From Candidatus Poribacteria bacterium (GTDB lineage Bacteria; Poribacteria; WGA-4E; WGA-3G), in NCBI GenBank assembly GCA_958295945.1, contig OY282386.1:744001-808000 (forward strand): DNA of 64,000 bases, given 5' to 3'. Positions within the stretch are counted from its first letter, which is position 1, and every line of letters begins with the position of its first letter. Made by a program: the position numbers and the translations under genes. Below, piece after piece: positions 1 to 8,485 of the stretch. The notes under the pieces are model-generated. The model did not search any database and was not told where the DNA came from. It saw only the letters and a program-made list of their open reading frames with translations.

Positions 1-84
1 TCGTGCAATTGCACTTTCAGGTAATGCCCAACTTTTTCCTGTGGGATCATCTGGTACAACATTAAATGGTGCAGGTTTTGGCAT
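1..84 (-). CDS. N-terminus of a WD40-family protein (runs off the window)
   Basis: The reverse strand opens with ATG at 84 and gives 28 codons beginning MPKPAPFNVVPDDPTGKSW, then ALPESAIAR. This is the same N-terminal leader and propeller cap seen in the neighbouring interrupted WD40 gene (MPNPKPAPFNF... TTWALPEEAIGRLAKG). A GGAGA ribosome site lies about 9 nt upstream of the ATG. No signal peptide is visible, so a cytoplasmic WD40 protein is inferred. The rest lies left of the window. It indicates a tandem pair of related WD40 genes on the minus strand. Confidence 0.72.
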   Translation of the reverse strand, partial: MPKPAPFNVVPDDPTGKSWALPESAIAR

Positions 85-123
85 AGTGTTGTCTCCATAA
101 AAAGTTTATGTATATAGTACTTA

Positions 124-1971
124 TCAGCCTTTAGAATTGATGTAAGGTTTCACATCCCACAGTAGGATTGTTCCATCAAAACTTCCACTTGCCAGAAGCG
201 TGCCATCTGGTGAAAATGCAAGCGATTGCACGTCTGTTGTATGTCCCCAGAAGGTGTGGATATTCTCGCCTGTAGAAACGTCCCATAGCCGGACTGCCAT
301 TTTTTTCATGCCTTTTTGCCACCAGGTACCAGAAGCGATATATCTACCGCATGGGGAAAAAGCTATGGCATAGGGTTTTATACTGTCCTTAGATTGTGGT
401 ATGGAATCCACTGGTATTGGTTCCTCAATGTTCCATAGACGAATTTCCCCGTAAAGTCCAGTAGCAATAATATTACCACATGGAGAAACTGTTATTGAAT
501 AGGTACGTGAATCTTTCTTTTTGGACCAATCAATAGAGTTATAACGTGAATCTCCCTTTAATGTTTCCCATGCTTGTTTCTGCTCTGTTTTCTGGTCAGA
601 AGTTAATGTTGCAAAAGCCTTCTTCCGTGCAGCATCTGAATACATAGCACGTTTTATTTTAGCGTGTAACTCTGCAATGAAACCTTGTTGATCTCGCTGT
701 GGCACTTCCCATAAAGAGATCTCTCCACCACAACTTTTACTCACAATTGTTTGTCCATCTTGAGAAAATCTCATTGAGGCCAAATCAGAATCCGTTCGAG
801 GCAAAAATGTAGGTTCACGAAGTCCTACCCATGAGTTCGTCTTGTCATTATCTACTGAATTGTTGTGGAGTGTCCATGTGACTGCTAACTCAGGACATTT
901 CGCTAACCAAGCCAATCCGATGCTTCCAGGCATACGTTCTATTGATTGTAACTTTTCACGAAGTTCTACATCCCATACTTCTACAGTATCAGTTTCATCA
1001 GGAAACACAACTGCCAATAGCTTTCCTTCCAATGAATATGATGGTGCTAATCGAGTCATCCTAAATTCTAAATCGTAGGATTTAAGACCCCATTCATTCA
1101 TGTTCCACCGTTTTGAATCAATTCTGCTATGTGTCCAATCATCTATACATGTGCCTTTTGCAAGTTCCCATACACGTAAACTTCCACCTCTGTCGGCAGA
1201 TACAAGGAACTGACCGCATGGAGCAAACGTGACAACATCTATCCATTGTTCATGTGCTTCGAAATATGCAACGCGTTCGTTTGTTGCTATGTCCCAAACT
1301 GAAATGAACCTTTGATGTAAATCATCATCGTCATTAGCAGTTTCGTCTGGACACGCGCATGCAATCAATCTGCTATCAGGTGAAAACGCGAACTTGTTAC
1401 CTGGGAACTTGCCAATTAACTCGCCTGTCACAGGATCCCAGACAGCGGTCTGTGAACCGTCTCGTGAAAGTGTATGTGATCCGTTGTCAGGGTTAATTGG
1501 CCTTTCTGTTTCAGCAAGGTATTGTCCATCGGGAGAAAATTCTACGCCTTCCGTGATATTGAACTCTCCAGCAAATGGCTTTAATTTCATCTGCGTGAGA
1601 CACTTCCCTTGCTGGATATCTAATACTTCAATACCTTCCTTCCACGGAGCTGTGACAACGTATCGGCCATCAGGTGAAAAAGCGAGAAATTTAACAAATG
1701 AATATAATTGGTACCGTTGCATCTGTGAGATACACTCTCCGCTTTCTATATCCAATAACTTTACGACACCATCCCAATTGACAAATGCAACTGATTCGCC
1801 ATCAGGGGAAATATTCACGGTTGAAATCAGCCCGCGTTCCGTTTCCCACAAGGCAATAGGAGACATTGACGCTACATCATACCACCACAATCCCATGCCA
1901 GTTCCAGCAACGAAATATGTTCCATCCGGGGAAAGTGCTATACTATCTAAATTTGGACAGGACTTACGCAT
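124..1971 (-). CDS. Cytoplasmic-type WD40 repeat protein, 5' end displaced by an IS
   Basis: The 615-codon frame contains about twelve divergent WD40 blades, recognisable by SPDG turns followed by W-D or L-W-D strands (last blade: GTILLWDVKPYINSKG). An approximately 45-residue polar insert (around residues 440-490) separates later blades. The apparent start codon lies inside the terminal repeat of the IS that starts at 1958, so the first five residues (MRKSC) come from the IS. The native start is ATG at 3169: joining 3169-3054 to 1957-124 and dropping the 6-bp duplication restores one open frame starting MPNPKPAPF with the cap ALPEEAIGRLAKG. Whether the IS-provided ATG is translated is unknown. 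No signal peptide. Role probably a protein-interaction scaffold; ligand unknown. Confidence 0.8.
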   Translation of the reverse strand: MRKSCPNLDSIALSPDGTYFVAGTGMGLWWYDVASMSPIALWETERGLISTVNISPDGESVAFVNWDGVVKLLDIESGECISQMQRYQLYSFVKFLAFSPDGRYVVTAPWKEGIEVLDIQQGKCLTQMKLKPFAGEFNITEGVEFSPDGQYLAETERPINPDNGSHTLSRDGSQTAVWDPVTGELIGKFPGNKFAFSPDSRLIACACPDETANDDDDLHQRFISVWDIATNERVAYFEAHEQWIDVVTFAPCGQFLVSADRGGSLRVWELAKGTCIDDWTHSRIDSKRWNMNEWGLKSYDLEFRMTRLAPSYSLEGKLLAVVFPDETDTVEVWDVELREKLQSIERMPGSIGLAWLAKCPELAVTWTLHNNSVDNDKTNSWVGLREPTFLPRTDSDLASMRFSQDGQTIVSKSCGGEISLWEVPQRDQQGFIAELHAKIKRAMYSDAARKKAFATLTSDQKTEQKQAWETLKGDSRYNSIDWSKKKDSRTYSITVSPCGNIIATGLYGEIRLWNIEEPIPVDSIPQSKDSIKPYAIAFSPCGRYIASGTWWQKGMKKMAVRLWDVSTGENIHTFWGHTTDVQSLAFSPDGTLLASGSFDGTILLWDVKPYINSKG

Positions 1972-3047
1972 TTTTATAAAATGGTGTATACTATTCTATT
2001 ATGACTACATGGACACAATCTAAAAAGAAGGAAAACCTATTTTCCGATTATTGTCAATTTTTGTTATCAAGTTTTACGAACTGGACGCAAACGTACTTTG
2101 GTGATCAGTCTGAGAAATGGAGCCATGATCAACTCAATCGTTTTTTGAGAAATGAGAACATTCCATCAAGCGAACTCTGGCAGTCTGTCCAGGATGACAT
2201 TGAGTTTGATGATCAAGGGCACATTGCTTTTGATGATGTTGTGCTACCTAAACCGCATGCGAAAAAGATTGAAGCTCTCCGTCCTCAGTGGAGTGGTAGC
2301 GACAAAAAAGTCGTTGATGGCATCGGTATTGTAACGTGTCTCTATGTCAACCCAAAGACGCAAGAGTATTGGATCATTGATTATCGCATTTACGACAAAG
2401 ACCATGATGGAAAAACCAAAATAGACCATTTATTAGACATGCTGCAAAACGCGGTCTTCAAAAAACAACTCCCGTTTCGGACGGTGCTAATGGATAGTTG
2501 GTATGCATCCATGCAAGTCATGAAAGCGATTGAAAAACTTTCTAAGATTTATTATGTGCCACTGAAACGCAATCGTCTTGTAAACGATACGGACGGCGTT
2601 GAACCACACCAACAAGTCCAAAAGTTATCTTGGACACAGACAGAAACGCAACACGGAAAGCACGTGCACATCAAGAAGTTTCCAAAAGGGCATCAAGTGA
2701 AGTTGTTCCGGTTAGTCTCCTCTAACGGACGCACGGAATATATTGCGACAAACGATTTATCTCAATCGGATGCGGATGCGACACGCCAAGAATGTCGCGT
2801 GCGTTGGAAGATTGAACAACTTCATCGTGAGATCAAACAAGTCACCGGTATTGGTAAATGTCAATGCCGCAAGTTGCGTGCCCAAAGAAATCATATTGCT
2901 TGTTGTTTTCAAGTATGGGTCTGTTTGAAACGTGTTGCGCGCAAACATGGTAAAACAATTTATGAACTAAAACAAAGTTTATTGGATGATTATATGCGAT
3001 TTCAACTCTCTAATCCTTCAATAATTTTTAAAAATGCGTAAGTTCTG
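1958..3047 (+). mobile_element. 1090-bp insertion sequence, IS4/IS701-like, copy 1
   Basis: The ends are inverted repeats: left CAGGACTTACGCATTTTTA and right (reverse complement) CAGAACTTACGCATTTTTA. Flanks TTTGGA (1952-1957) and TTTGGA (3048-3053) form a 6-bp target duplication, so the copy transposed here directly. A single transposase gene fills the element; its stop codon lies in the right terminal repeat. A second copy of the same length, with the same protein, lies at 62318-63407 in the opposite orientation. Confidence 0.92.
2001..3041 (+). CDS. DDE transposase (IS4/IS701-like)
   Basis: 346 residues filling the IS. Candidate catalytic acidic positions are in FDDVVLPKPH (about residue 77), LMDSWYAS (about 174) and KIEQLHREIKQ (about 271); the spacing and the Y-(2)-R-like segment HREIKQ suit an IS4-superfamily RNase H fold, close to the group often labelled IS701. 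Function: cut-and-paste movement of the element. The last residues (IIFKNA) are encoded by the terminal repeat. A TATACT box 15 nt upstream of the ATG could be its -10 element. The protein is identical to the copy at 62324-63364, so both insertions are recent. Family assignment is from motifs only. Confidence 0.9.
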   Translation: MTTWTQSKKKENLFSDYCQFLLSSFTNWTQTYFGDQSEKWSHDQLNRFLRNENIPSSELWQSVQDDIEFDDQGHIAFDDVVLPKPHAKKIEALRPQWSGSDKKVVDGIGIVTCLYVNPKTQEYWIIDYRIYDKDHDGKTKIDHLLDMLQNAVFKKQLPFRTVLMDSWYASMQVMKAIEKLSKIYYVPLKRNRLVNDTDGVEPHQQVQKLSWTQTETQHGKHVHIKKFPKGHQVKLFRLVSSNGRTEYIATNDLSQSDADATRQECRVRWKIEQLHREIKQVTGIGKCQCRKLRAQRNHIACCFQVWVCLKRVARKHGKTIYELKQSLLDDYMRFQLSNPSIIFKNA

Positions 3048-3169
3048 TTTGGACTTTCACTCTTCACTCCTTTTGCCAAACGTCCAATTGCCTCTTCCGG
3101 TAATGCCCAGGTTGTTCCTGTAGGGTCGCTTGGGGTGAAATTGAATGGAGCCGGTTTTGGGTTTGGCAT
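3048..3169 (-). pseudogene. 5' fragment of the IS-interrupted WD40 gene
   Basis: ATG at 3169 begins MPNPKPAPFNFTPSDPTGTT and continues WALPEEAIGRLAKGVKSESPN up to the IS boundary. AAGGA sits about 11 nt upstream of the ATG. This is the lost native start of the WD40 gene whose body lies at 124-1957. The hexamer TTTGGA at 3048-3053 is duplicated at 1952-1957, which proves the two parts were contiguous before insertion. Confidence 0.85.
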
Positions 3170-3210
3170 TTATATCAATCCTTATAGCATATCTGAAAAA
3201 GAAGACTTTA

Positions 3211-3310
3211 TAGTAGATTTTGAAATTACTTGAACACTCTGCATCGGCGAGGTTAGGAAACCTCGCCTACCATGTGACGAAAAGTGTCAACTTATATTTA
3301 TAATCCACTA
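3211..3310. mobile_element. MITE-like palindromic element flanked by TA
   Basis: Non-coding 100-bp element with inverted ends TAGTAGATTTTGAAAT / (rc) TAGTGGATTATAAAT, flanked by TA on both sides (3209-3210 and 3311-3312). The core is a perfect hairpin, GGCGAGGTT-AGGA-AACCTCGCC (3246-3267). End sequence and TA target match the elements at 13939-14096 and 61156-61287, so this is a non-autonomous Tc1/IS630-style family. Confidence 0.65.
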
Positions 3311-3419
3311 TATTATCAGATGATAGGTTCACACTGAGGTGAAGCATGTCCGAGGCGCAATGAATTACGCTTGGTGAATATGCATAAGACATTCACATTG
3401 AACTAGTAGACTGTCCACA

Positions 3420-4091
3420 CTAAAATTGTGGGTATAAGCGTTTCAATCGGATGCGAGCATCATCCGTTGTCCATTGCCAGTCTACTTGCTTCGCTTCACC
3501 ATTTCGTCTTTTTTCCCAAGCTTGTGTCTCTCGTCGTAGTGTTTCTATATCAGGGATGCGACGACCTAAACATTGTCGTGTTAGCACGCTAAGTTCTATC
3601 TCAGCAATATTCAACCAACTTCCATGTTTGGGCGTATACACGATTTCTAAACGAGCACATAAACGGCGTGCTTCCGCTGCTGGAAACGCTTTATACAAGG
3701 ATGAAACTTTATGTGTATTCAGATTATCACAAACTAAAATCACTCGTTTTGCTTTCGGATACACCTCGTCTAATAGCACCTTTACCTCTTGTGCCCAATC
3801 CACCGCAGTCCGACGCTCACGCACAGACACGCCTCTCCACCCCGTTAGTGCTTCTGTGAATATGAAAAGTTGTGCTGTGCCATTGCGTCTATATTCATTA
3901 TCTACACGCTTGACTTGACCCGGTTTGAGGGGGCACGGCTCGCGAATATCATCCCTCAACGTTACAGGTTGTTCATCCATATTCACAACCGGCACATCTG
4001 TGTCTAAAGGTTTCTGATAGAGATCAAGCACTTCTTCCATTGCTGCGACAAACTCAGCATTTTCGGTGGGTGGGATTACCCATTGTTCCAC
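3420..4091 (-). CDS. IS630 transposase, downstream frame (DDE catalytic domain)
   Basis: 223 codons from the first ATG, but the open frame extends back to the slip site near 4118, so the ATG is probably not a real start. It shows the IS630 catalytic triad: VVNMDEQP (first D), LVCDNLNTH (second D) and NIAEIELS (E), with the typical TPKHGSWLN stretch before the E. It belongs with the frame at 4103-4579 as one frameshifted transposase. Confidence 0.88.
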   Translation of the reverse strand: MEQWVIPPTENAEFVAAMEEVLDLYQKPLDTDVPVVNMDEQPVTLRDDIREPCPLKPGQVKRVDNEYRRNGTAQLFIFTEALTGWRGVSVRERRTAVDWAQEVKVLLDEVYPKAKRVILVCDNLNTHKVSSLYKAFPAAEARRLCARLEIVYTPKHGSWLNIAEIELSVLTRQCLGRRIPDIETLRRETQAWEKRRNGEAKQVDWQWTTDDARIRLKRLYPQF

Positions 4092-4102
4092 CAGGTGTGG
4101 CT

Positions 4103-4579
4103 TTAGTTCGTTTTTTTTAGCGTCTGGCGCACTGTTTCAGAACAAATACTCTCAACGATTTCAAGCTTCACGAATTCCGAAGCAAGAAGACGAAGGGACC
4201 ACCTGCTATAGCCTTCAGGCGGTTCGCTACAACTCAACGCAATCAGACGCGCTTCTGCTTCACCATCCAACTTTCGAGAACACGGAGGTGTTTTGCGGTG
4301 CACTCGATCCAACGCTCCCGATAAACCCTTTTCTACAAAACGATGCCGCACATTGTAAACCGTCTGCTCATGACACGAGTAAGCTTCAGCTATCTGCTTA
4401 TCAGTCCAGCGAGGACCATTTACATCGGATTTCAATAAGATGTGTGCATGCCTGATCTTATACGCTTTATTTTCTCCTTTACTTATATACTTGTTTAGTT
4501 CTTCACGCTCAATATCAGTTAATTCAACTATATATTTCTTTTTCAAGAGACTATTCCTTAAAGAAGTATTTAGGGACAT
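4103..4579 (-). CDS. IS630 transposase, upstream frame (HTH domain)
   Basis: Begins MSLNTSLRNSLLKKKYIVEL; an in-frame TTG at 4606 would add nine residues but has no better ribosome site. Contains the helix-turn-helix region typical of IS630 N-termini (DKQIAEAYSCHEQTVYNVRH) and the linker GYSRWSLRLLASEF. It ends ...RQTLKKTN-stop directly after an A8 run. The catalytic part is in the next frame, so the full transposase needs a -1 shift. Confidence 0.85.
   Translation of the reverse strand: MSLNTSLRNSLLKKKYIVELTDIEREELNKYISKGENKAYKIRHAHILLKSDVNGPRWTDKQIAEAYSCHEQTVYNVRHRFVEKGLSGALDRVHRKTPPCSRKLDGEAEARLIALSCSEPPEGYSRWSLRLLASEFVKLEIVESICSETVRQTLKKTN
4111..4118 (-). other. A8 slippage site for -1 frameshift in the IS630 transposase
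   Basis: On the minus strand the run of eight A residues sits at the end of the upstream frame (T-L-K-K-T-N-stop). A -1 slip gives T-L-K-K-N-E-L-K-P-H-L-V-E-Q-W, which is the expected IS630 sequence between the HTH and DDE domains. Programmed -1 frameshifting at A runs is known for this family; a plain indel mutation is the alternative. Confidence 0.7.
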
Positions 4580-4721
4580 TCTAAAAGAAATACGTCTGTT
4601 TGGCAAGTTTTATTGAAGAATATACCTATAATTTTAGTGTAGACACTCCACTAGTAACGCAAAGTTCTATTATAGTCGTGGACACACTTACAGTCTCAAA
4701 CGCGAATTTGACAAGGCAATT

Positions 4722-6242
4722 GTGGACTATACTAAAGCAATAAATCTTGATTCTGAGCATACTGGTGCTTATATTGATCTTGGTAATGCCTACAGTGACA
4801 AAAGTGAGTTTGATTTAGCCATTACAAACTATCGTAGAGCGATAGAACTTAATCCTGATGATGCCTATGTCTATCGAAAACTCGGCGATGTTTACTTTCT
4901 CAAAGATGATTTTGGTTCAGCTATAGCAAACTATAACAAGGCCATAGAGATGAATCCTGATGATGTGTACGCCTATCACTATCGTGGTTTTGCTCACTTC
5001 CTCAAAAAGAATTTTGACTTGGCTCTCGTAGACTATACAATGAGCATAACACTCAAGCCAGATTATGTCCAGGCTTATGTGAATCGAGGCATTGCTTATG
5101 GCAAAAAACGGGACTTTAACAGAGCAATTTCCGACTATACAGTGGCAATACAACTCAATCCAAAACTTGCCTTACTATATCACAATCGCGGCAATGCGTA
5201 TTTACTCACAAATGAATTTGACTCTGCCATTACAGACTATACGACGAGTATACAACTTGATCCAGACAATGCAGAGGCTTACGCCAGTCGCGGCAGTACT
5301 TATGATATTATGGGTGAAGTGGACAAAGCCATTAAAGATTATACGAAAGCTATAGAACTCAATCTAAGGCATGCAGATATTTATTTTAATCGTGCTACTG
5401 CGTACAACAGCATAGGAAAATTTGAGCTAGCGATCACAGATTATACAAAGGCGATAGAACTTAATCCTGAGCATATCAAGGCTTATGTCAATCGAGGGGA
5501 TGCTTATAGTAACATAGGTGAGGAAAAGCCTGCAATTAATGACTTAAACAAGGCGATAGAATTAAATCCAGATGAAAGTCTAGCATACAACAATCTTGGT
5601 AACATTTACGCCAACAATGGCGAGTTTGATTCGGCTATCGTAAATTATAATATGGCGATAGAACTAACACCTGATGAGGCGATAGTTTATCATAATCGCG
5701 GGTTGGCTTATTTCTACAAAGGTGAAAATAATCAGACTCTCCATAATTATGCCAAAGTGTTAGAATTGGAACCTAATTATGCACCAATCTATTACAACCG
5801 AGCTAAGATTTGGTTACATCAGCAAGATTGGGAAAAAGCTAAACGGGATTTGACAGCTGCCATAGGTATGGGAATGGATGTAATTAAAATGTTTCGGAAT
5901 GACTATCAAAGTTTAGCGGGATTTCATAGGAAAACTGGTATTGAATTACCGAGAGACATAATTACAATGTTAATACAACAAGAAGAGCAAACTCAAACTT
6001 CTCTAATGGCAAGAAATCTAGTTCAGCCGAAAGGCAGACTAGATTCGCATCAATCTGAGGACATTACTGCAATCTTAGCCCAACAAACAGAACAGACATT
6101 AATACAATTGATGGGAAAAAACCTGTTACAGTCTCAAAGTAGAATTGAAGAAGACTCATCTGAAGACGGTGTGCCAATGCTTCTGGCACAAGAGACCCAG
6201 TTTTCTATTCCTTCGGTATCAACAAACCAATTCCGAGTTTAG
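4722..6242 (+). CDS. TPR repeat protein, 5' end lost at an IS630 insertion
   Basis: About eleven tetratricopeptide repeats (for example GNAYSDKSEFDLAITNYRRA, then IELNPDDAYVYRKLGDVYF) make a helical scaffold for protein binding. The frame is still TPR upstream of the GTG at 4722 (RGHTYSLKREFDKAIVDYTK) back to the IS630 end at 4650, so the gene is 5'-truncated. Joining sequence across the IS puts an in-frame TGA just upstream, so simple excision does not restore a longer gene. The C-terminal 110 residues leave the TPR pattern and hold two imperfect roughly 41-residue repeats (I-T-M-L-I-Q-Q-E-E-Q-T-Q / I-T-A-I-L-A-Q-Q-T-E-Q-T). No signal peptide remains. Possibly a non-functional fragment. Confidence 0.75.
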   Translation: MDYTKAINLDSEHTGAYIDLGNAYSDKSEFDLAITNYRRAIELNPDDAYVYRKLGDVYFLKDDFGSAIANYNKAIEMNPDDVYAYHYRGFAHFLKKNFDLALVDYTMSITLKPDYVQAYVNRGIAYGKKRDFNRAISDYTVAIQLNPKLALLYHNRGNAYLLTNEFDSAITDYTTSIQLDPDNAEAYASRGSTYDIMGEVDKAIKDYTKAIELNLRHADIYFNRATAYNSIGKFELAITDYTKAIELNPEHIKAYVNRGDAYSNIGEEKPAINDLNKAIELNPDESLAYNNLGNIYANNGEFDSAIVNYNMAIELTPDEAIVYHNRGLAYFYKGENNQTLHNYAKVLELEPNYAPIYYNRAKIWLHQQDWEKAKRDLTAAIGMGMDVIKMFRNDYQSLAGFHRKTGIELPRDIITMLIQQEEQTQTSLMARNLVQPKGRLDSHQSEDITAILAQQTEQTLIQLMGKNLLQSQSRIEEDSSEDGVPMLLAQETQFSIPSVSTNQFRV

Positions 6243-6262
6243 AGAATTTATCAAGTATGCTC

Positions 6263-8371
6263 TTATCTAAGTTTGGAAATACTGGTCCAACACCACTTCC
6301 GAACGTGACCACTTTTATCTTTTAGTCCTTTGACAATCGCTTCAATAGCTCTTTTATCGCCAATTAAACCCAGAGCTTTTGCAGCGGCAGCTCGTGCATG
6401 AGCATGAGAATCACTTTCTAGAACTTCAATGAGTGGAAGTACTGATAAATTATTACCTATTGCCCCAAGTGCTTCGGCAGCAACTGTTCTGACAATTCTG
6501 TCCTCATCTTTTAAAGTCTCACATAAAGGCTGAATCGCAGATACGTGTTTTAATCGTCCTAAAGTTTTTGCTCCTTTACGTCGGATTTCCTTGTCTGAGG
6601 ACTGTAACCCAGACAAGGATGATTGTAATAGTTGCTTTTCATCTATGGGTAAGTTTCTAATAGATTGTTCATGTCTATGTATTGAAGCAGTAATAGTATT
6701 TTTTAGGTTTTGATCCAGTTCGTTTTCTTTCAGTTTGATTAGCACATTATAAGCTTTTGTCGGGTCGATATTTAATAGAGCCCGGACTGCTTGAGTTCTA
6801 ACATCTACACTTTTATCTGATTCTGCCATAGTAGAAATTCGTTGCCAATATTTTTCTCCATTTTGACGTAATGCTCTAATTGCGATAACACGAAATCTCA
6901 CAAGAGGGCTATAAGTCAAACGCACAAACATCAACTCATCATTCGGACTTATACCTGCTGCAATTAGTCCTTTTAGAATACTCATTTGAGTACCCAAGGA
7001 TATTTTACGCCTTTTAGCTTGTCTAAATGCATTTCTCAGATAATCTATTGATTTAACATTGCCAATTTGTCCGAGAGCAATATACGCTGCATTACTGACT
7101 TTTGGATTCATATCTTCAGTTAAATTTTTAAGTGTTTCAACTGCTGAATCATTATCTTGAAGGTTTAACTTAACAATTGCATATTTTAACTCTTCAATAG
7201 CGTGTTCTTTGGCGTTGTGTGATAACGGTTCCTTAACTGCTTTACATAGAAAAGAAAATAGTGTATCAGGTGCAATATAATTCAAAGTCTTTAAAACCTG
7301 TACAGGTAATGAACCACTTTCAGTCTTTGCTGTATTCAAAATTCGTAGTAAATGTTGGATTGCCAACCTGCTGTTTTGTAGGTGCTTTAAAAAACTGCAA
7401 CATAAATTCAAGTTTGCGTTAGAAAGTTCAGCGATATACGGTTCAATACAAGATCTGTCTAAAACAAAAAGTGCTTCTAAATGCATTCGAGCTCTTTTTC
7501 GACGTTTCTTGTTATCATCTTTCAGTTCACTAATTAGTTGTTCAACAGAATTTTCTTCAAGTTCGCTATATGAAGATTCGATTTCAATAATCCTTTCTTT
7601 TTCAAGATCGATAGAAGGATTATCATTACTGATTGCATCTTCATCGTTAACGAGATCGCCTGAAGTAGAAATAACAACTTTGCTTCTTTTAGAATATTTT
7701 GATGTTGTTGGTGAAATTACAGCGTGCAAATTATCCAATGCAGCGGTTTCAACATCTTGTCCTAGTGGTGCCAGTCGTTTTCCAACACCATTAATAAAGA
7801 TAGATGAATTTTCTGTTGGGGAGTGTTCTTTCGGTACTTGTGCAACACGATTAACCTTTACAACTGATTCAGTTGCTTGCATACGTTTCCAAATTTCTTT
7901 GATCGTTTCCATTGTGAGAGTTTCAGCATCATTCCAATAGGTCTCCATGTCATTAAGCATTTGTCGGATAGCTATAGAATCTGTGACTTCTATACCATAT
8001 TCTATATTTGACTTCAAACCAGATGGGGTTAGATTGGAGGAAGTGACAATTGCTGAATCTTCGTCAAAGATGTAAACTTTTGCATGAAGGTTAGATATAC
8101 ATCTTACCTCTGCCTTTATTCCAGATAATTCATTTATCTCTAATAACTTTTCAAAGGCTTCTAGATCTGAAGCACCTTCAATTAAATCTTGAATTTTAAT
8201 TCTCGTCAAAATCTTAATGGATAGATTCAAATCTGGTTTAGATCGTAGAACCTCATATAGGAAGGTGGCAATAGTATTCTTAATGTAAGGACTGGACAGA
8301 TACAGAGATTTTTTCACTACTTGGATCTTTGAGAAAAAGTAGTTTATCCAGGGTGGTTGGATATATTGCAT
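6263..8371 (-). CDS. PLD-family nuclease domain fused to HEAT repeats
   Basis: 702 residues. The N-terminal 150 residues form a phospholipase-D-like domain: LYLSSPYI at 23-30 and one HKD motif, H96-x-K98-x4-D103 in NLHAKVYIFDEDS, with SSNLTPSG following. Single-HKD proteins act as dimers; bacterial members are often DNA or RNA nucleases. After a charged, variable linker (about 150-270), residues 280-702 are HEAT repeats (KAYNVLIKLKENEL; AVAAEALGAIGN; RAAAAKALGLIGD), a scaffold for protein or nucleic-acid contacts. The ATG follows directly on the stop of a short toxin-remnant frame, so it may be read from the same transcript as the gene at 8485-8790. A defence or DNA-processing role is inferred, not shown. 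Confidence 0.78.
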   Translation of the reverse strand: MQYIQPPWINYFFSKIQVVKKSLYLSSPYIKNTIATFLYEVLRSKPDLNLSIKILTRIKIQDLIEGASDLEAFEKLLEINELSGIKAEVRCISNLHAKVYIFDEDSAIVTSSNLTPSGLKSNIEYGIEVTDSIAIRQMLNDMETYWNDAETLTMETIKEIWKRMQATESVVKVNRVAQVPKEHSPTENSSIFINGVGKRLAPLGQDVETAALDNLHAVISPTTSKYSKRSKVVISTSGDLVNDEDAISNDNPSIDLEKERIIEIESSYSELEENSVEQLISELKDDNKKRRKRARMHLEALFVLDRSCIEPYIAELSNANLNLCCSFLKHLQNSRLAIQHLLRILNTAKTESGSLPVQVLKTLNYIAPDTLFSFLCKAVKEPLSHNAKEHAIEELKYAIVKLNLQDNDSAVETLKNLTEDMNPKVSNAAYIALGQIGNVKSIDYLRNAFRQAKRRKISLGTQMSILKGLIAAGISPNDELMFVRLTYSPLVRFRVIAIRALRQNGEKYWQRISTMAESDKSVDVRTQAVRALLNIDPTKAYNVLIKLKENELDQNLKNTITASIHRHEQSIRNLPIDEKQLLQSSLSGLQSSDKEIRRKGAKTLGRLKHVSAIQPLCETLKDEDRIVRTVAAEALGAIGNNLSVLPLIEVLESDSHAHARAAAAKALGLIGDKRAIEAIVKGLKDKSGHVRKWCWTSISKLR

Positions 8372-8485
8372 TTACTTTCTCCAAACAGGTGTTTTCTGTC
8401 TAATTGGATATTTAATTTGATCAGAAGGGGACGTGGTAGCAGGTACCATAAAAAGGCTGCACGTTGTTTCTAAGAGGTATTCCAT
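8372..8485 (-). pseudogene. Remnant of a PIN-domain (VapC-like) toxin
   Basis: Too short for routine gene calling: 37 codons starting MEYLLETTCSLFM. The start overlaps the stop of the upstream small gene in TGATGG, a coupling typical of antitoxin-toxin pairs. The first residues resemble the PIN-domain start (M-x-Y-L-L-D-T-C-x-L-x-W), but the key D is E and one residue is inserted; similarity ends after about 13 residues, where the PLD gene begins. I infer a decayed toxin; a chance short frame is possible. Confidence 0.4.

Larger units (their letters stand above)
3407..4650 (-). mobile_element. IS630-family insertion sequence
   Basis: Inverted ends TAGACTGTCCACACTAAAAT (from 3407) and, on the other strand from 4650, TGGAGTGTCTACACTAAAAT, about 24 of 30 positions matching. 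Both ends abut CTAG (3403-3406 and 4651-4654), as expected for IS630 elements that duplicate a TA. It carries two overlapping transposase frames on the minus strand. The right-hand end lies against the truncated 5' part of the TPR gene. Confidence 0.88.
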
